DNA from: JANXQG01 sp963824275
GTDB taxonomy: Bacteria; Planctomycetota; Planctomycetia; Pirellulales; Thermoguttaceae
Reading direction: 5' to 3'
Assembly: GCA_963824275.1 (NCBI GenBank)
Contig: CAWGOT010000003.1
Coordinates: forward strand, 2,728,001 to 2,792,000
Length of the DNA: 64,000 nt
Each line of letters begins with the position of its first letter. The first letter of the stretch is position 1. Made by a program: the position numbers and the translations under genes. Positions 8,897 to 20,683 of the stretch are shown piece by piece. A model generated the notes under the pieces. That model did no database searches and was not told where the DNA came from. It saw only the letters and a program-made list of their open reading frames with translations.

Positions 8897-10898
8897 TCAG
8901 CCGGTAAGCCGGGCAAAGCGGCGGTTGGAGCGCGGAAAGTCGCTGGACATGGCTGCCGCGGTGACCAGTCCCATCGCCACGGCCGCCGCCAGCGATGCCG
9001 GGACCATGGCGGCGTGAAAGTCCATGACCGGAACACCGCCACCCATGGGCAGGATGGTTGCGATCGCGCCGCCGATCACGGACGCGATGGCGTACCACTG
9101 GTACTCGGCCAATCCAGCACAATGCCGGGTCTGAGGCTCACCGCGATATGCTTCTTCGACGAGCGCGCCAGTCCTGCAAGCATCAAATACATCCCCAGCA
9201 GGATTCCCGGCGTCGCGTGCAGCATCCACAGTCGGCCCAGGCAAATTGCGATGCAGAGGTTGCTGAGGATGGAATACAGCGGCGTAGGATGGATGGCGAT
9301 GCCGCGAAATCCCGCCAGTGAGCAAACGCGCGACGAGGGATTTGTGATCCGCAGGCCCATGTGCGAATCCGCTTTCGGGGACAGCGGCTTGCCGTGGCAA
9401 CAGCCCTGGACGACGCAGCGCAGGCGGCCGATGGCCTGGATCAGCGGCGCCGCCGTCGCAAAGGCCGCGAGAATCAATCCGGTGCTCGATCCCAGCAGCG
9501 GCGAGGCGAACGAGGCGACAAACGCGGCGACAATACTCCCGTAGTACCCGAACGGCCGCAGCAAACGGGGCGAGCCTTCGATCAGTTGCGCCCACAAGGC
9601 CGCGCCGATCACCGAGAAGAACCCGACCATCACGGCGGACGGTAAATCGTGCGGGCCGATGAGGACGCAAATCGCCAGCGTTCCGGCGGCCGCGGCCAAA
9701 CCTGAATAGACTGCATGATTGATGATGCGCACCGGCCCGAAGTTTCGCGCATGGAAGGAGTTCCCCAAGCGTTGCGTGAAAGCCACCATCCGCCGGTAAA
9801 TGCGCGGCAAAAGCAAGACGATCGGCAGTACGAGAAACGCCGTCCCCACGTCCAGCAAACCGTGCTGGCCGGTAGTCAAGCAACTGGCGGCGATGAGCAT
9901 CGCCCACGCCGCCGCCACCCATCGCCAAGGGCCGCCGCGGTGCGCCAGGCAGACGGCGGCGATGCATGCCCAAAGCACGTGATAGGCCGGGCAGGCATTG
10001 GCCCCGTGAGCATCGCACATCCGCTCCCATTGCAGCATTCGGCCAAGGAGGCTGACGGCGGTGAAATCGCGTGGCGGCGAAACAATCGGCACGGCCAAGT
10101 AGATGGGAAAACGATGGCCATCGACGCGGTCCCGGCGGCGGCGAAGAGGCGAAGGTCGCGCCGCGTCTTTGCCAGCGGCGGCGCCAGCAGGACCATCACA
10201 TAGGCTGAGGCGTAGAAGATCTCCGTCCATTCGAGCACCGGCAGTCCACGCTCGAAGCGCAACCAACCAGAAAACGCGTCCGGCGGCGTCGGCAGCCCCG
10301 CCGTCAGATAATACAGGATCAGCCACGGCAGAAGAATGAGCACGTAAACGGAAACGCGATCGGAAACGCCCGGTGGCGACGGTCCGTCCGCCGGAAAATG
10401 CAGCAACGGCCGGTGGCGCGCGACTTCTTCGCCAAATCGCCGCTCCAGGTCCGGCCTTTCGTAACCCAAAACCACCGCGGTGCAACCAAGAATGACCATC
10501 GGCGTGACCACCCACGTTCCGCCGCGGGAACCCGTGGCCAGCGCGGCGCCGGCAGCGGCCAGGCAGAATCCTGCGTAGATCGGGTGACGCATCCATCGAT
10601 ACGACCCTTGCGATACGTAGATCGGCGGCGGGAAGGCATTCATCGGCAGCCCGCACCCGTGGCGGCGCAGGGAATCGAACGCCGCCAGCATCAGCGTCAC
10701 GCCGCCTAGAACCAGGATCACGCCAAGCCAAGGCGAATGCCACGCGGGCCACGGTACCAGCGGCGACAGCGCCGCGGCCCACGCGACCAGCGCCGCCGGA
10801 ATCGCCAGGCAGAACAGGGCCGCATACAGCGCCTTGGCCGGCCAGTGCTGTTTCCAAGCTGACCAAATCGGCGCGGACGGCGGCGAAGCGAGGCTCAT
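8897..10898 (-). CDS. Multidomain membrane protein: ICMT-like, PAP2-like and Lgt-like parts; two frameshifts
   Basis: About 665 residues once frames are joined near 10108 (inside a run of four A on the plus strand) and near 9160. The N-terminal third has several membrane segments and 'GSYRWMRHPIYAGF', the signature of isoprenylcysteine-methyltransferase-like enzymes. The middle has 'ACPAYHVLWACIAAVC' and 'TTGQHGLLDVGTAF', like a PAP2-type lipid phosphatase. The C-terminal third has 'VVQGCCHGKP' and 'IAIHPTPLYSILSNL', resembling prolipoprotein diacylglyceryl transferase. All three act on lipids at the membrane. The start overlaps the preceding stop in ATGA, so translation is coupled. Lgt activity is unproven. 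Confidence 0.68.
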
Positions 10899-11689
10899 GG
10901 GCTAGTCCCCCTGAAATCGACCCGTTCGTGTATCGCCCAACCCTCAGCGGTACGGCCAGGCATCCGCAGTGTGGCTCGGCTCAGCCACTTGGTCTCGCGT
11001 GTCGTGAGGATCGATCGCGGATACAGTTCGGCGATGGGCCGCAACGGTCTTGCCAGGCTGCTCAGCAGCTCGTCGTCGCGCAAGACGCGCGAATCGACCA
11101 ATTCCAGGGTGTTGTCGTGGCTGCTCACGCGTTTGTCCTCGATCGCTTCGGCGCGAAGTTCCTGGCCGTTGTGATAGAGCAGATCCAAATTCTGCCGGCC
11201 GCGCCACTGGATCCACACCAAACGGTCGCTGTCGCCGATAAAACGGCCCCAGCGGAGCAGGTCGAATGGAAGCCGCCACGGGGGAATCGTGAGCAGCAGG
11301 TGTTCGGCATACCCTTTGCCGACGAATTGGTCGCCGCGGCAAGCGATGGTCGCGGTTGCGCCGTCCGAGAGGCAGCTCCAGACGATGGTCCCTTCGTCAC
11401 CGCTCAGCAACTCGCGCCGAATCGCCGGCCCGGCCAAATCCCACCGGCCCTCCACGCCCAGGCCGGCGTGACACCAGGCAATCCCTGACACATCGGCCTG
11501 TGGCGGCGGGCCGCGCCGCATAGAAACGGCACAGGAGACTTCGCCCGCGCAGGGCGCCGCTAGGACCGACGCGTAGCTCAGACGGACGCCGCGCCATCGC
11601 AACTCGGCGGAATAAGCAATCAGCGCATCGCCGACATCGGTGACGCAATCAAAATAGTACTTGTTCAGTTGAAGCCCGTGATCGCTCAT
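10895..11689 (-). CDS. Conserved protein of unknown function
   Basis: 264 residues from ATG 11689; a longer TTG start at 11701 would overlap the previous gene. No signal peptide or membrane segment. The sequence is rich in beta-strand-like stretches ('KYYFDCVTDVGDALIAYSAE', 'IVWSCLSDGATATIAC', 'LVWIQWRGRQNLDLLYHNGQ'). It could be a lipocalin-like fold of the AttH/CrtC kind, but no catalytic motif is recognised. It is the middle gene of a tight three-gene operon: 8 bases after the tricorn stop and overlapping the next gene by 4. A role in modifying a lipid or pigment handled by the downstream membrane enzyme is a guess. Confidence 0.6.
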   Translation of the reverse strand: MSDHGLQLNKYYFDCVTDVGDALIAYSAELRWRGVRLSYASVLAAPCAGEVSCAVSMRRGPPPQADVSGIAWCHAGLGVEGRWDLAGPAIRRELLSGDEGTIVWSCLSDGATATIACRGDQFVGKGYAEHLLLTIPPWRLPFDLLRWGRFIGDSDRLVWIQWRGRQNLDLLYHNGQELRAEAIEDKRVSSHDNTLELVDSRVLRDDELLSSLARPLRPIAELYPRSILTTRETKWLSRATLRMPGRTAEGWAIHERVDFRGTSP

Positions 11690-11697
11690 GCCCGGCG

Positions 11698-14600
11698 TCA
11701 AATCCCCTTCTTCTTCCCGGCGGCGATGTCGGCCTTGAGGAGCTCGACGGCCTTCTCCAACTGGGCGTCGCGACCCTTAAGAAAATCCTCTGGGCGTGTT
11801 GTCGATGAGGACGTTCCGGCTTGACCCCGAAGTTCTCCATATTTTCGCCCTTGGCGGTCCAGACGCCGGAGCCGGGCGTGCGGATTATGGAGCCGTCGGC
11901 CAGCCGGAACGAGCCGGTGCCGATGACGGCGCCCATCGTCGGCATGCCAAGGACGCGGCCCAGCTTGAGATCCTTGAAGCCCTGCGGGAACATCTCCGCG
12001 TCCGAGGCCGAACGCTCGTTCTGCATGACGATCATGGGGCCGTAGAAGGTCTCCAGCGGTCGGGGCACGTCCTGATCCATGTCGCGGCCTCGCATGTATT
12101 GATAGAGCTGCCCCACGAGAATACCCAGGAGCTCCTCGTCGATGCCGCCGCCGCTGTTGAAGCGCTGGTCGATGACCAGGGCCTTTTTCGTGCGGTTGAT
12201 GGCCAATTCCAGCGTGAACCGCCGCAGCGAGGGCGCGTCCATGGCCTTGATGTGCAGGTAGCCGATCTCGTTCCCACTCAGCTTGTCAACGGTGGCGCGA
12301 CGGTCCGACACCCACTTCTCGTACATGGCGTCGTCCAGGGCCGACTCGCTCATCGGTTCCAGGCTCACCTCCCATGCCCCTTCCCTGGCAGGCTTGTCGT
12401 TGAGAAGGAAACGAAACTTGCGACCGGCGGACTGCGTGAAATAGCGCCACTGGTTCTCGCTGGTCTTCAGCGCGTGGTCGTCGATGGCGAGGAGGAAGTC
12501 GCCCGTATGGACCTTGACGTACTCCTTGTCGGCAGGGCCTCCCTTCCAGACGTGGCCGACGCGATAGAGACCCGCCGGATCCGCCACCAACTCGAAGCCC
12601 GGATAGCGCGTCGTGGCCACGGACCGCTCGACCGTGGAAGGCCCGCCGCTGACGCCCGTGTGGGAGGCGTTCAGCTCCCCGATCATCATCATCATGACGG
12701 TGTGCAGCTCCTCCTGATCCACCAGGTTGATCGAGCACGGCACTGTAGGTAATCCTGGCCGCGTTCCAGTCCGTCCCGTGCATCTTGGCGTCGTAGAAGC
12801 GGTTCTTCATGACGCGCCAGCCCTCCAGGAAGACCTCCTTGCGCAGGGCGTTGTGATCGAGTTCCGTATGGATGGTGAAGGTCACCTGGCGGGCCGTGGC
12901 CGCGCCGGAGGAAGCAGAGGACATGTCAGAGGTCGGAGCGGCCCGGCGGCCGACCCGGCTGGCCGCAACCGCGGCAGCCCCAGGCGCGGAAGCCGCCTGG
13001 CCGCCGCCTACCGGCGCCCGATAGATGCCGCGGCCAGAATGGAAGTAGAGGGAGCGGCCGTCTTTCGAGAAGACAATCCCACCGGTGAGAAAGCCGCCGG
13101 TGCGAACCACACCGCGGCCCTCGCCGGCGGAGGTGCTGGGCGGAGCCGAGGGCACGCGGGAAGGTACAGTCCCGTCCACCAGATTGACGGTATAGATGGC
13201 CGGCGCGGCAGTTCCCAAGTCGCCCGCAGGACCCACAGAACCCGCGCTGGCTATGAAGGCGACGACGCTGCCGGTGGGCGCGGCCGTGAGGTCGCGGATG
13301 GTGCCGCTTGCGACCCGGATCGGCCGGGCCCGCCTGGTCAGGCCCTCCCAATCGATCTTGACCTCGACGGGCGTGGCAGCCGCGAGCAGGGCGGCGCCAC
13401 GGGCCACGCGGGACGCGGCGTCCGCCGCCAGGGCCTGGGCCTCGCTGTCGATGTCCTTGTTGAGCGGGTCTTTGTCCAGGACCCGCAAGGGCAGAGCCAT
13501 GAGCTTCATCTGCTCCGCGGCTCGACCTTCCGTCGAGGCCATATTGCCGCCCAGGCCGCCCTCAACCGTATACGCCAAGAACCGCCCGTCGCCGGACCAG
13601 ACCGCGCCGCCCTCGCCAAAGGAGAGGTCGTCCTCGGCGACACGCCGTTCGGGCCCGCCCGCGACCGCCATGATGTAGACGTGGCGGCGGAGGGTTTCGT
13701 CCTGCTTCAAAAAGCTCACCCACTTGCTGTCCGGAGAGAACGCCAGTCCCCGCGGCTGGGCCAGGGTGCTGGAGGTGAGCACGCGGGTCTTCCCGTCAGC
13801 CAGGCTGAACAGGTAGAGCTTCTTGTCCGTCGACCCGAAGACCAGGGACTTGGAGTCCGGGGCCCAGACGATGGAAGTTTTATCCGTGTCCAGGTCGGAG
13901 ATTTGCTTCAGATTCTTGCCGTCCGGGTCCACCAGATAGACCTCCTGGCGGCCCGAGCGGTCCGAAACGAAGGCGATCCGCTTGCCGTCCGGCGACCAGG
14001 CGGGGGATTCGTTGCGGGAGGCGCCCATGTCGTTGGCGATCGTGCTGATGTCGCCTTGGTCGGTGGCGACGGTGAAGATCTGGTTCCGGGCCGAGATGAG
14101 GCGCGCTTGCCCGAGGGCGAGAGGTCGAAGCTGTCGGCCTCGTTCACGATCGCGACGGTCTCGATCTGGTTCTCCTTTTCCTCGGTCGTGACGTCGATCT
14201 TCACTTCCGTGCTCTTGCCGGAGGCCACGTCCAGCTTCCAGAGCCCGAAGTCCGCCTCATAGACGATCACCTTCCCGTCGCTCGACAGGGAAGGATGGAA
14301 GACGTTGCCGCTGGTGTGCCTGGTGACCTGCACCGGCTGGGCGTCCGCCTTGAGCCAGACCTTGTAGATGTTGTTGCGGCTCTGCATCACCTCAGGGCTG
14401 CCCGGCTTGAACGTCCTTTTCGCCGGGCAGGGGATCGCCCACGAAGTAGATCTCGTCGTTGCCTGCGAACATGGGCCAGAAGCGGTTGTAGTTGGCCTCG
14501 GCCAGCACCGGCGTGCAGGTTTTGGCGTCCAGATCGGCCACCCAGATATCGGCGGCATAGCTGCCCCGGTAGTGCTTGCGCGTCCAGACGCTGGGATGGC

Positions 14601-15120
14601 GATTGAAGACAAAGCGCTTCCCGTCGGCGGAGTAGCTGCCCCACCAGCCCCAGTCGGTGGGCAGGTTGGTTTCACGACCGCCCTCGACGGGCACGAGGTA
14701 GAGCGTCGCCACGCTGGGGAAGGCGCCGTCTCCGCGAGTGGCCCGGAAGACGACCTGCTTCGAGTCGGGGGTCCAGCCGACGACCTCGTTGGCGCTGTTG
14801 TGGTAGGTGAGCCGGCGGGCCGTGCCGCCGCTGGCGGGAATGACGAACACGTCGTAGTTCCCGTAGCGCTGCGAGGAGAAGGCGATCCACTTCCCATCCG
14901 GACTGAAGCGGGGATTGATGTCCCGCGCCACGTTATCCGTGAAGCGGCGCGGGTTGGAGCCGTCCTCGTCGACCACCCAGATGTCGCCCAGGTAGCTGAA
15001 AGCGATCTTCCCAGCGTGGAAGTCGGGCGTGCGGGCCAGTCGCACGGGGGCCGCAGTCGCGGCCATCTCGGCCAGAATGAACGCGAAGGTGATGAACAAC
15101 AACCTGAATGCTCGGATCAT
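11698..15120 (-). CDS. Tricorn-type protease (S41), exported; about five frameshifts
   Basis: A single locus of about 1140 codons. Frames must be joined near 14395, 14105, 12735, 11830 and 11790. The N-terminus has a signal peptide (hydrophobic 'LLFITFAFILAEM'). Six-bladed propeller repeats follow, with TolB-like 'FSPDGKWIAFSS', 'WTPDSKQVVF' and 'WSPDGKRIAFVSD'. Then come the tricorn core, a PDZ ('GHVWKGGPADKEYVKVHTGD') and the S41 protease domain with 'RFNSGGGIDEELLGILVG' and predicted active Ser in 'NERSASDAEMFPQGF'. The C-terminal 'FGVKP' and 'AVELLKADIAAGKKKGI' are typical. These proteins degrade peptides released by larger proteases. First gene of the operon. The number of breaks makes decay possible, but all domains are present. 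Confidence 0.85.
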
Positions 15121-15195
15121 GAGTCGCTCCCGTAGTTGGGTGCTGGATGTGCCAACCGTTTATGCTTCGCGGGATGAGATGATACGATTCACACC

Positions 15196-15249
15196 AACCC
15201 GAAGCGTAAGCGAGGAAACGACTTAGGTTCCTCGCTTACGCTTCGGGTT
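15196..15249. repeat. Hairpin, 22-bp perfect arms
   Basis: Arms 15196-15217 and 15228-15249 with a 10-base loop. The core AAGCGTAAGCGAGG is a motif common in planctomycete intergenic repeats. It lies upstream of both neighbours, so it is not a simple terminator of either. A diverged relative occurs at 40201-40266. Confidence 0.85.
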
Positions 15250-15407
15250 CGTATCACTCTCAGCCGCGCGAAGTATAGTATGCTCGATGCGGGGACTTGC
15301 TGCAACAATATTGCGGCTTGAGTTCCTCGAGGTCTATATTGCCCGAGGGCACTTATGTGTATAATCCACTTTCCGCCCGTTTTCGTGTTTCGACGGCGCG
15401 TAAGGAC

Positions 15408-15510
15408 CGGCGAATCAATAACTGGTGGACTTGGCCGTAGGACGGATTGGCAATCCGTCTGGCAATTCGACGGATTGCCAATCCGTCCTACGCCAGTTAT
15501 TGATTCGCCG
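15408..15510. repeat. Large two-tier palindrome
   Basis: Outer arms 15408-15425 and 15493-15510 (18 bp, perfect) enclose inner arms 15436-15459 and 15469-15492 (24 bp, perfect) with a 9-base loop. Bases 15426-15435 form a one-sided bulge. The inner arm itself contains the smaller palindrome GGATTGGCAATCC. The structure is long enough to be a mobile REP-like unit. Confidence 0.85.
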
Positions 15511-15551
15511 ATCCTAAGCTGAACCAGCTTGCAGCGAAAAGGAGAAATGAC

Positions 15552-18500
15552 ATGCGAACCAGGCTTCTGTCAGAGACATCCACAAGACGGCTCCTTGGTG
15601 TTCTGCTGATCGTTCTTGCTGGTTGCGGAAAGACGCCGTCGACTGCCGACCCGGACCAGGCGTCCGCGCCTAATGGCACGGGTGCCAATCCGCAGACCAC
15701 GTCGGCGCCACAACTGGTTCCTGCGCCGGGCGACAAGAGAGTTGAGGCGAAGTCAACGGAGCCGCCGCAGGAGCATCCCGCGGCGACATTAACAAAAGCC
15801 CCGGTTGCCCGCGTACCAGGCGCCAGGCCGTTGTGCCGGCCAAGGTGAAGATGCCGGCGGCAATCGACGAACTCTGCTTCGGCGCGGCGGGCCGGTTCAT
15901 GGTCCTGGGATTCGAGCGCCTGGGGAAGGTGGCGCTATTCGACGTGTCTGAGGGCAAGATCGTCGGATACGTTCCCACGGAAGGCCACGGGCTGCTGTTT
16001 GCCGCCGGGGCGGAGAAACTGGTGGTCTACGATCCGCAAACGGCGATGATCCAGCGGTACGCCTTGGATGGCCTGAAACCGGAAGACGCTCAGCCCATTC
16101 ACCTCCAGCAGAAGATCGACCGCCTGGCCATGGGCGCTTCGTCGCAGGGCCCCCTATTCTACTCCACGAGCGCCTATCTCGAGGGCGACGTGGGTGTAAT
16201 CGACCTCACCACGCTGAAACCGCTTGAATGCAAGCTCTCGCCAAACGTCGCCGGAAAGATGAGGGGACACCTCGAGCTGCGCGGTTCGGCCGATGGTCGC
16301 ACTTTTGGCTGTTGGGAGCCGCTGACGATCCCCTCGGGCTTGTTTGTGTTGCATTTTGCCAACGAGAAGCTCGACGGAACGTACCAGCGCGTGTCGCCCA
16401 CATACGTCTGTCCCGACGATTTCGGCGAGCATGTTTACACGGACCTGGGAATCTACGACAACCGCGCAAAGCAGAACGATCCCAACGCGAGCAGCAGCGC
16501 GGCCCGCATTTCCTATCTGCCGGCCGTCGGCGGGCCCGCCTACCTGACCTACCCGTGCGAGATGAAGTCGCGATCCCCGGCCCACGGACTTCCAAGAGGT
16601 CCACTCCTGCAACGCCGCCGCGGGACTCGTCCAAGGCCACCGCCTCAGTCTATCAACAAGGATATCCGGACCCGCTGGCAAAGATCCAGATCGAAGGCGT
16701 CCCGAACGTGGTGGTCCCCAATCAGCAAAAGCGGGACGGACTGACGATCGACAAACGGCTTGTCTTCCTGGCCGCGGCCGGAGCCTTGGTGACGATTCCC
16801 GAGCCGCGGGACACGGTGGTCGTGCGGCCGCTGGACATCGAGGCCGAGCTGCATCGCGCCGGCAAGGACTTCTTGATGGTCCTCTCCGTGCCGCCGCGTT
16901 CCATGGCGCTGGGAGAGACGCTCGCGTACCAGATCGATGCCAGATCGTCAGGCGGCAATATCAAGTACAAGCTCGAATCCGGCCCTGAAGGGATGACGGT
17001 CTCCGACGACGGGCTGGTGCAGTGGACTCCCGCTTCCCGTCCGCCTGACGGCGCCGCCACGGGCGTGGTCTCCGTCGCCGCCGGCGCACGTGCCGTCAAA
17101 CATGCGATGACGATCGATGTCCGACCTCCGGCCGACCTCTCCGGCCAGGCCGAGGGGGGGCCTCCGCCGGGCGCATGGTCGCCCGAAAAGCCGCCGTCCA
17201 AGCCGGCGGGGAACCTGGTCATGAAGCTGCCGGCGAAGTACGACGACGTTTGCGCCGGCGGCGGCGGCCGGTTCCTAGTTTTCAGCCTGGCGTCGCTGCA
17301 TAAGCTGGCCGTATTCGACGTGCGGACCGCCCGCGTGGTCGGCTATGTCCCCGCGGACGGCAGCCACTGTCTGTTTGCCGCGGGCGCTGAAAAACTGGTG
17401 GTCCTCGACTGCGACCAACAGCAAATCCAGCGTTTCGACTTGCAAACCCAGAAGCTGGAGGCGACGCACCATTTGTCCCTCGACGGCAGCGCCGTGGCCG
17501 CGGCCATGGGAAACGCCTCTCGGGGCCCCGTTTTGATCGCAGAACAAGCCGCGAAACGCCCGTTTCACGTCGAGTTGCTCGACCTGGAGACCCTCCAACC
17601 GCCGGACTACCAGATTACCCGCCAGGACAATTTCCAGACCACCGCGGTGACCTACCTGCGGGCGTCGGGCGACGGCCGCGTGTTCGGCGTCTGGCGCGGC
17701 AACACGGCCCCCACCGGCCTTCAGACCCTGCTGATCCACGGCAACGAACTAAGGCCGTTCTCCGTGCGCAACTCCTCCGCGGGCTGGGTTGTGCCGGACG
17801 AAACCGGCGGTTGGGTCTACACGGCGGTTGGCATGTTCACGGACGAGCTTGCAGAGGTCGGCAGCCGCGAGGCGCCGGACCGCGGCTTCGGCGCGCCGAT
17901 CCCCGCGCTATGCGGACCCTTCTTCGCGCGCGTCGAGTACGCGCCGATGACGTCGACGAAAATCAAGACGCCCGCCACGATCACGGTCCACGTGGTCGGC
18001 GAGCAGCAGCCGTTGGCCACGCTTTCCGACATGCCCATCCGCTGCGCCGACTGGCGGGGCGGCCTTGCCACCAACTCCGAGCGCGGTCCGATGACCCTCG
18101 ACAAGCAGGTCTGGCTGGTGCCGAACGAGAACGTGCTGGCCGTCCTGCCGGAGGAGCGGGACTCGGTCGTGCTGCGCCGACTGGACGTGCAGGAAGAACT
18201 GCGCAAGTGGGACAAGGACTGCCTTGTGCTCACGACGCTTCCACCGCGGTTCGTTGCCGTGGGACAGACCTTCGAGCATCAGTTCGGCGACACGATCCAA
18301 ACAGGGAAACGTCTCCTACAAACTCGACTCGGGCCCGGACGGCATGGTCCTTTCGGCAAGCGGGTTGCTGCGCTGGCCGGTCAAGGTCCGGCCTGCGGAC
18401 GGCACGGCCACCGCGGCCTTCACGGCGAGCGATGCCGCCGGTCACGTGGCCTCGCGGACTTTTACGATCCGCGTCGTGGGCTCGGAGGGCGCGCCCGTCG

Positions 18501-20683
18501 CTTCCGCGGCGACCGCCCCGGCGGGCGGCGCTGAGACGCCGATGACGGCGACGCGGATCTATCCGGGTTACCAGCCGGGCCACAAGCTCGACAGTGCAAT
18601 GGCATTCGCGCCGGCGACCTTGGCCAAGGGCGAGACCGCCTACCGGCTTCCGGCGGCCTTCGACCAGGTTTGCGTGGGAGCGAGCGGCCGGTTGCTCGTA
18701 TTCTATTTCAAGGCGCTGGGGAAAGCGGCTGTCTTCGAACGTCAGGGAAGCCAAGATCACCGGATCGGTTCCCGCGGGCAACGACGCCCTGATTGCCGCC
18801 GGAGCGGAGCACCTGCTGGTCGTGGACTGCGCCAAGAGCGAGGTCCGGCGTTTTCGGCTCGACACCCTCAAGGCCGAGGCGGCCAGGCCGCTCGCCCTGC
18901 GCGGCCGCCCCACGACCGTCGCCATGGGGTCGGCTTCGCAGGGGCCCTTGTTGATCGGCTGCGGATCTTCCCGGTCGACGGAGCCGCGCTGCTGCGCGCT
19001 GCTGGACATCCCTACGCTGGAGCCGATCGATCCGGCCGTCTGCCGCCTTCCCGATGCACCGTCGCAAATGCCCTGCGACGAACCGTCGCTGCGGGCGTCG
19101 TCCGACGGCCGCGTGTTTACTTTTTGTCATTCCGGCGACTCCCCCAAGGGCCTCGTCGTGCTGAGGATCTGCGGACACCGCGTCAAGGTCGCCGAGCTCC
19201 GCGAGTCGGTCGGCCTCCCCTTCCCGGACGCCACGGGGCAGCGGATCTATACCGCAAACGGCATTTACTCGAACCGGGCAGAATACCTGGGCCATGCGAT
19301 TCCGGGCTGCCTGCTCGTCCCGTCGGTCGACGGCCCCTTCTTTCTTTGTTTTCCGGGGAGCGATTCGCCCAATAACCGCACCTTCGACCAGAAGCCCGTG
19401 ATCTCCGTTTTTGCCGACGATCCAGGTCATGGACTGGCAGGCCTCGACCACCTGCCGGAGCAGTTCCTGCACGTCGATGCACACGTCGATGCCAAGGTCT
19501 ACGTCGACCCGTGGGTCTACCACGTCGCGAAGGCGGACGTCGTGGCGATGCTTGCGATTTCCAGGGACGCCGTCATCCTGCGACCGCTAAAGCTCGAAGA
19601 CGCGGAGCGACGCGCCAGGCGGCAGAACTATCTCTTCCTCGCGTCGTCGCCTCCGGGGATTGTGCGGCTGGGTGAAACGCTGCGCTATCAGCTCGACGTG
19701 CGTTCCAAAGCGGGCGGCGTAACGTTCAAGTTGGAGGCCGGTCCCAAAGAGATGAGCGTTTCCGATACCGGCCTGCTCTCCTGGACCGCAAACACGGGCA
19801 TCGGGGCCCGGTTGGCGCACGTCGTCGTGGCCGCCAGCGACTCTTCCGGCCAGAGCGTGCGCCAGACGTTCGATCTCGATCTCGACGACGGCCAGTCGGA
19901 TGCGAGCACCGTAGCCGCGGCAGCGCGAAGCGAAGCTCCGCAAGCGCCGTCGGCGGGCCCGGCGACCGCGAAACCTGCCGAGAAGTCCGGCCCGGCCGCC
20001 GCCGGGCAGGTTGAATTCAAAACAGTCCAGGACAGCACCGGCAAGTTCAAGGTCGATGCCGCTTTCGACGGCATGGTCGACGGCAAGGTGCAACTCAAGA
20101 AAAGGGACGGGAGCACGGTCCTCGTGCCGCTGGAAAAGCTGAGCGCCGCCGACCAGGATTGGGCAAAGCAGCAACGCGCGGCGCCGGGCGTGCTTCCGGA
20201 ACAGACGCAGCCGAAAACGGACAACTCTGTTGGGCACGGATCGGCCGAGCGCGGGGGCGCCAAGCCGGACGCTTCGGCCACACGCGACAAGGCCGCCGAT
20301 CCGGTCGAATACTCTCTCGGGCTCCTCGCCGAAGCCCGGAAATGCCTGCCGGAAATTGAAACCCCCGCGGCCGGCAAAGCCCTGGAGAAAGAGATCGGCG
20401 CGGCCGAGAAGATCCTGAGTATCGTTGCCAGCGCCAAGAAGAACGACCTGGGACCGTTGCACGCCGCGTTGAAAGACGCGCAGGACGATCAGCGCAGGCG
20501 TGGGTCCGCATGCTCTGCAGCGTCGATCTTCCGGCGGTCGCCGAGCCGCTGGCCGTGGAAGCAACGCCGCAGGACTCCACCGATTATTTCCCTCTGTGGT
20601 GCGTCGGCCGGTACTACCTCGATCGCGGCAAGCGGGCCGAAGCCGTCGGCGTATTCAAGCAACTGGAAAACAATAAAAGTCCG
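15552..20683 (+). CDS. Giant lipoprotein with three propeller/Ig units and SHD1 domain (5' part); frameshifts, cut by IS
   Basis: Lipoprotein signal at the start ('LLIVLAGCGKTPS'). Three units of about 400 residues follow. Each has a beta-propeller-like half ('FERLGKVALFDVSEGKIVGY', 'HKLAVFDVRTARVVGYVP', 'FKALGKAAVF') and a putative Ig/cadherin-like half ('LGETLAYQIDARSSGG', 'LVQWTP'; 'LRYQLDVRSKAGGV', 'LLSWTA'). An SHD1 domain follows ('GKFKVDAAFDGMVDGKVQLK'), then a helical tail. Frames join near 15825, 16600, 18300, 18745 and 20515. The reading stops inside an inserted IS; the TPR-like frame after it is probably the same gene. Likely an outer-surface or periplasmic scaffold; the ligand is unknown. 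Confidence 0.75.

Larger units (their letters stand above)
15121..15551. other. Intergenic region between divergent genes; two large hairpins
   Basis: No coding frame is supported. The region contains the hairpins at 15196-15249 and 15408-15510 and must also hold the promoters of both flanking genes. No clear -35/-10 pair was picked out. A ribosome binding site AAAGGAG (about 15538) precedes the lipoprotein start. Confidence 0.6.
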
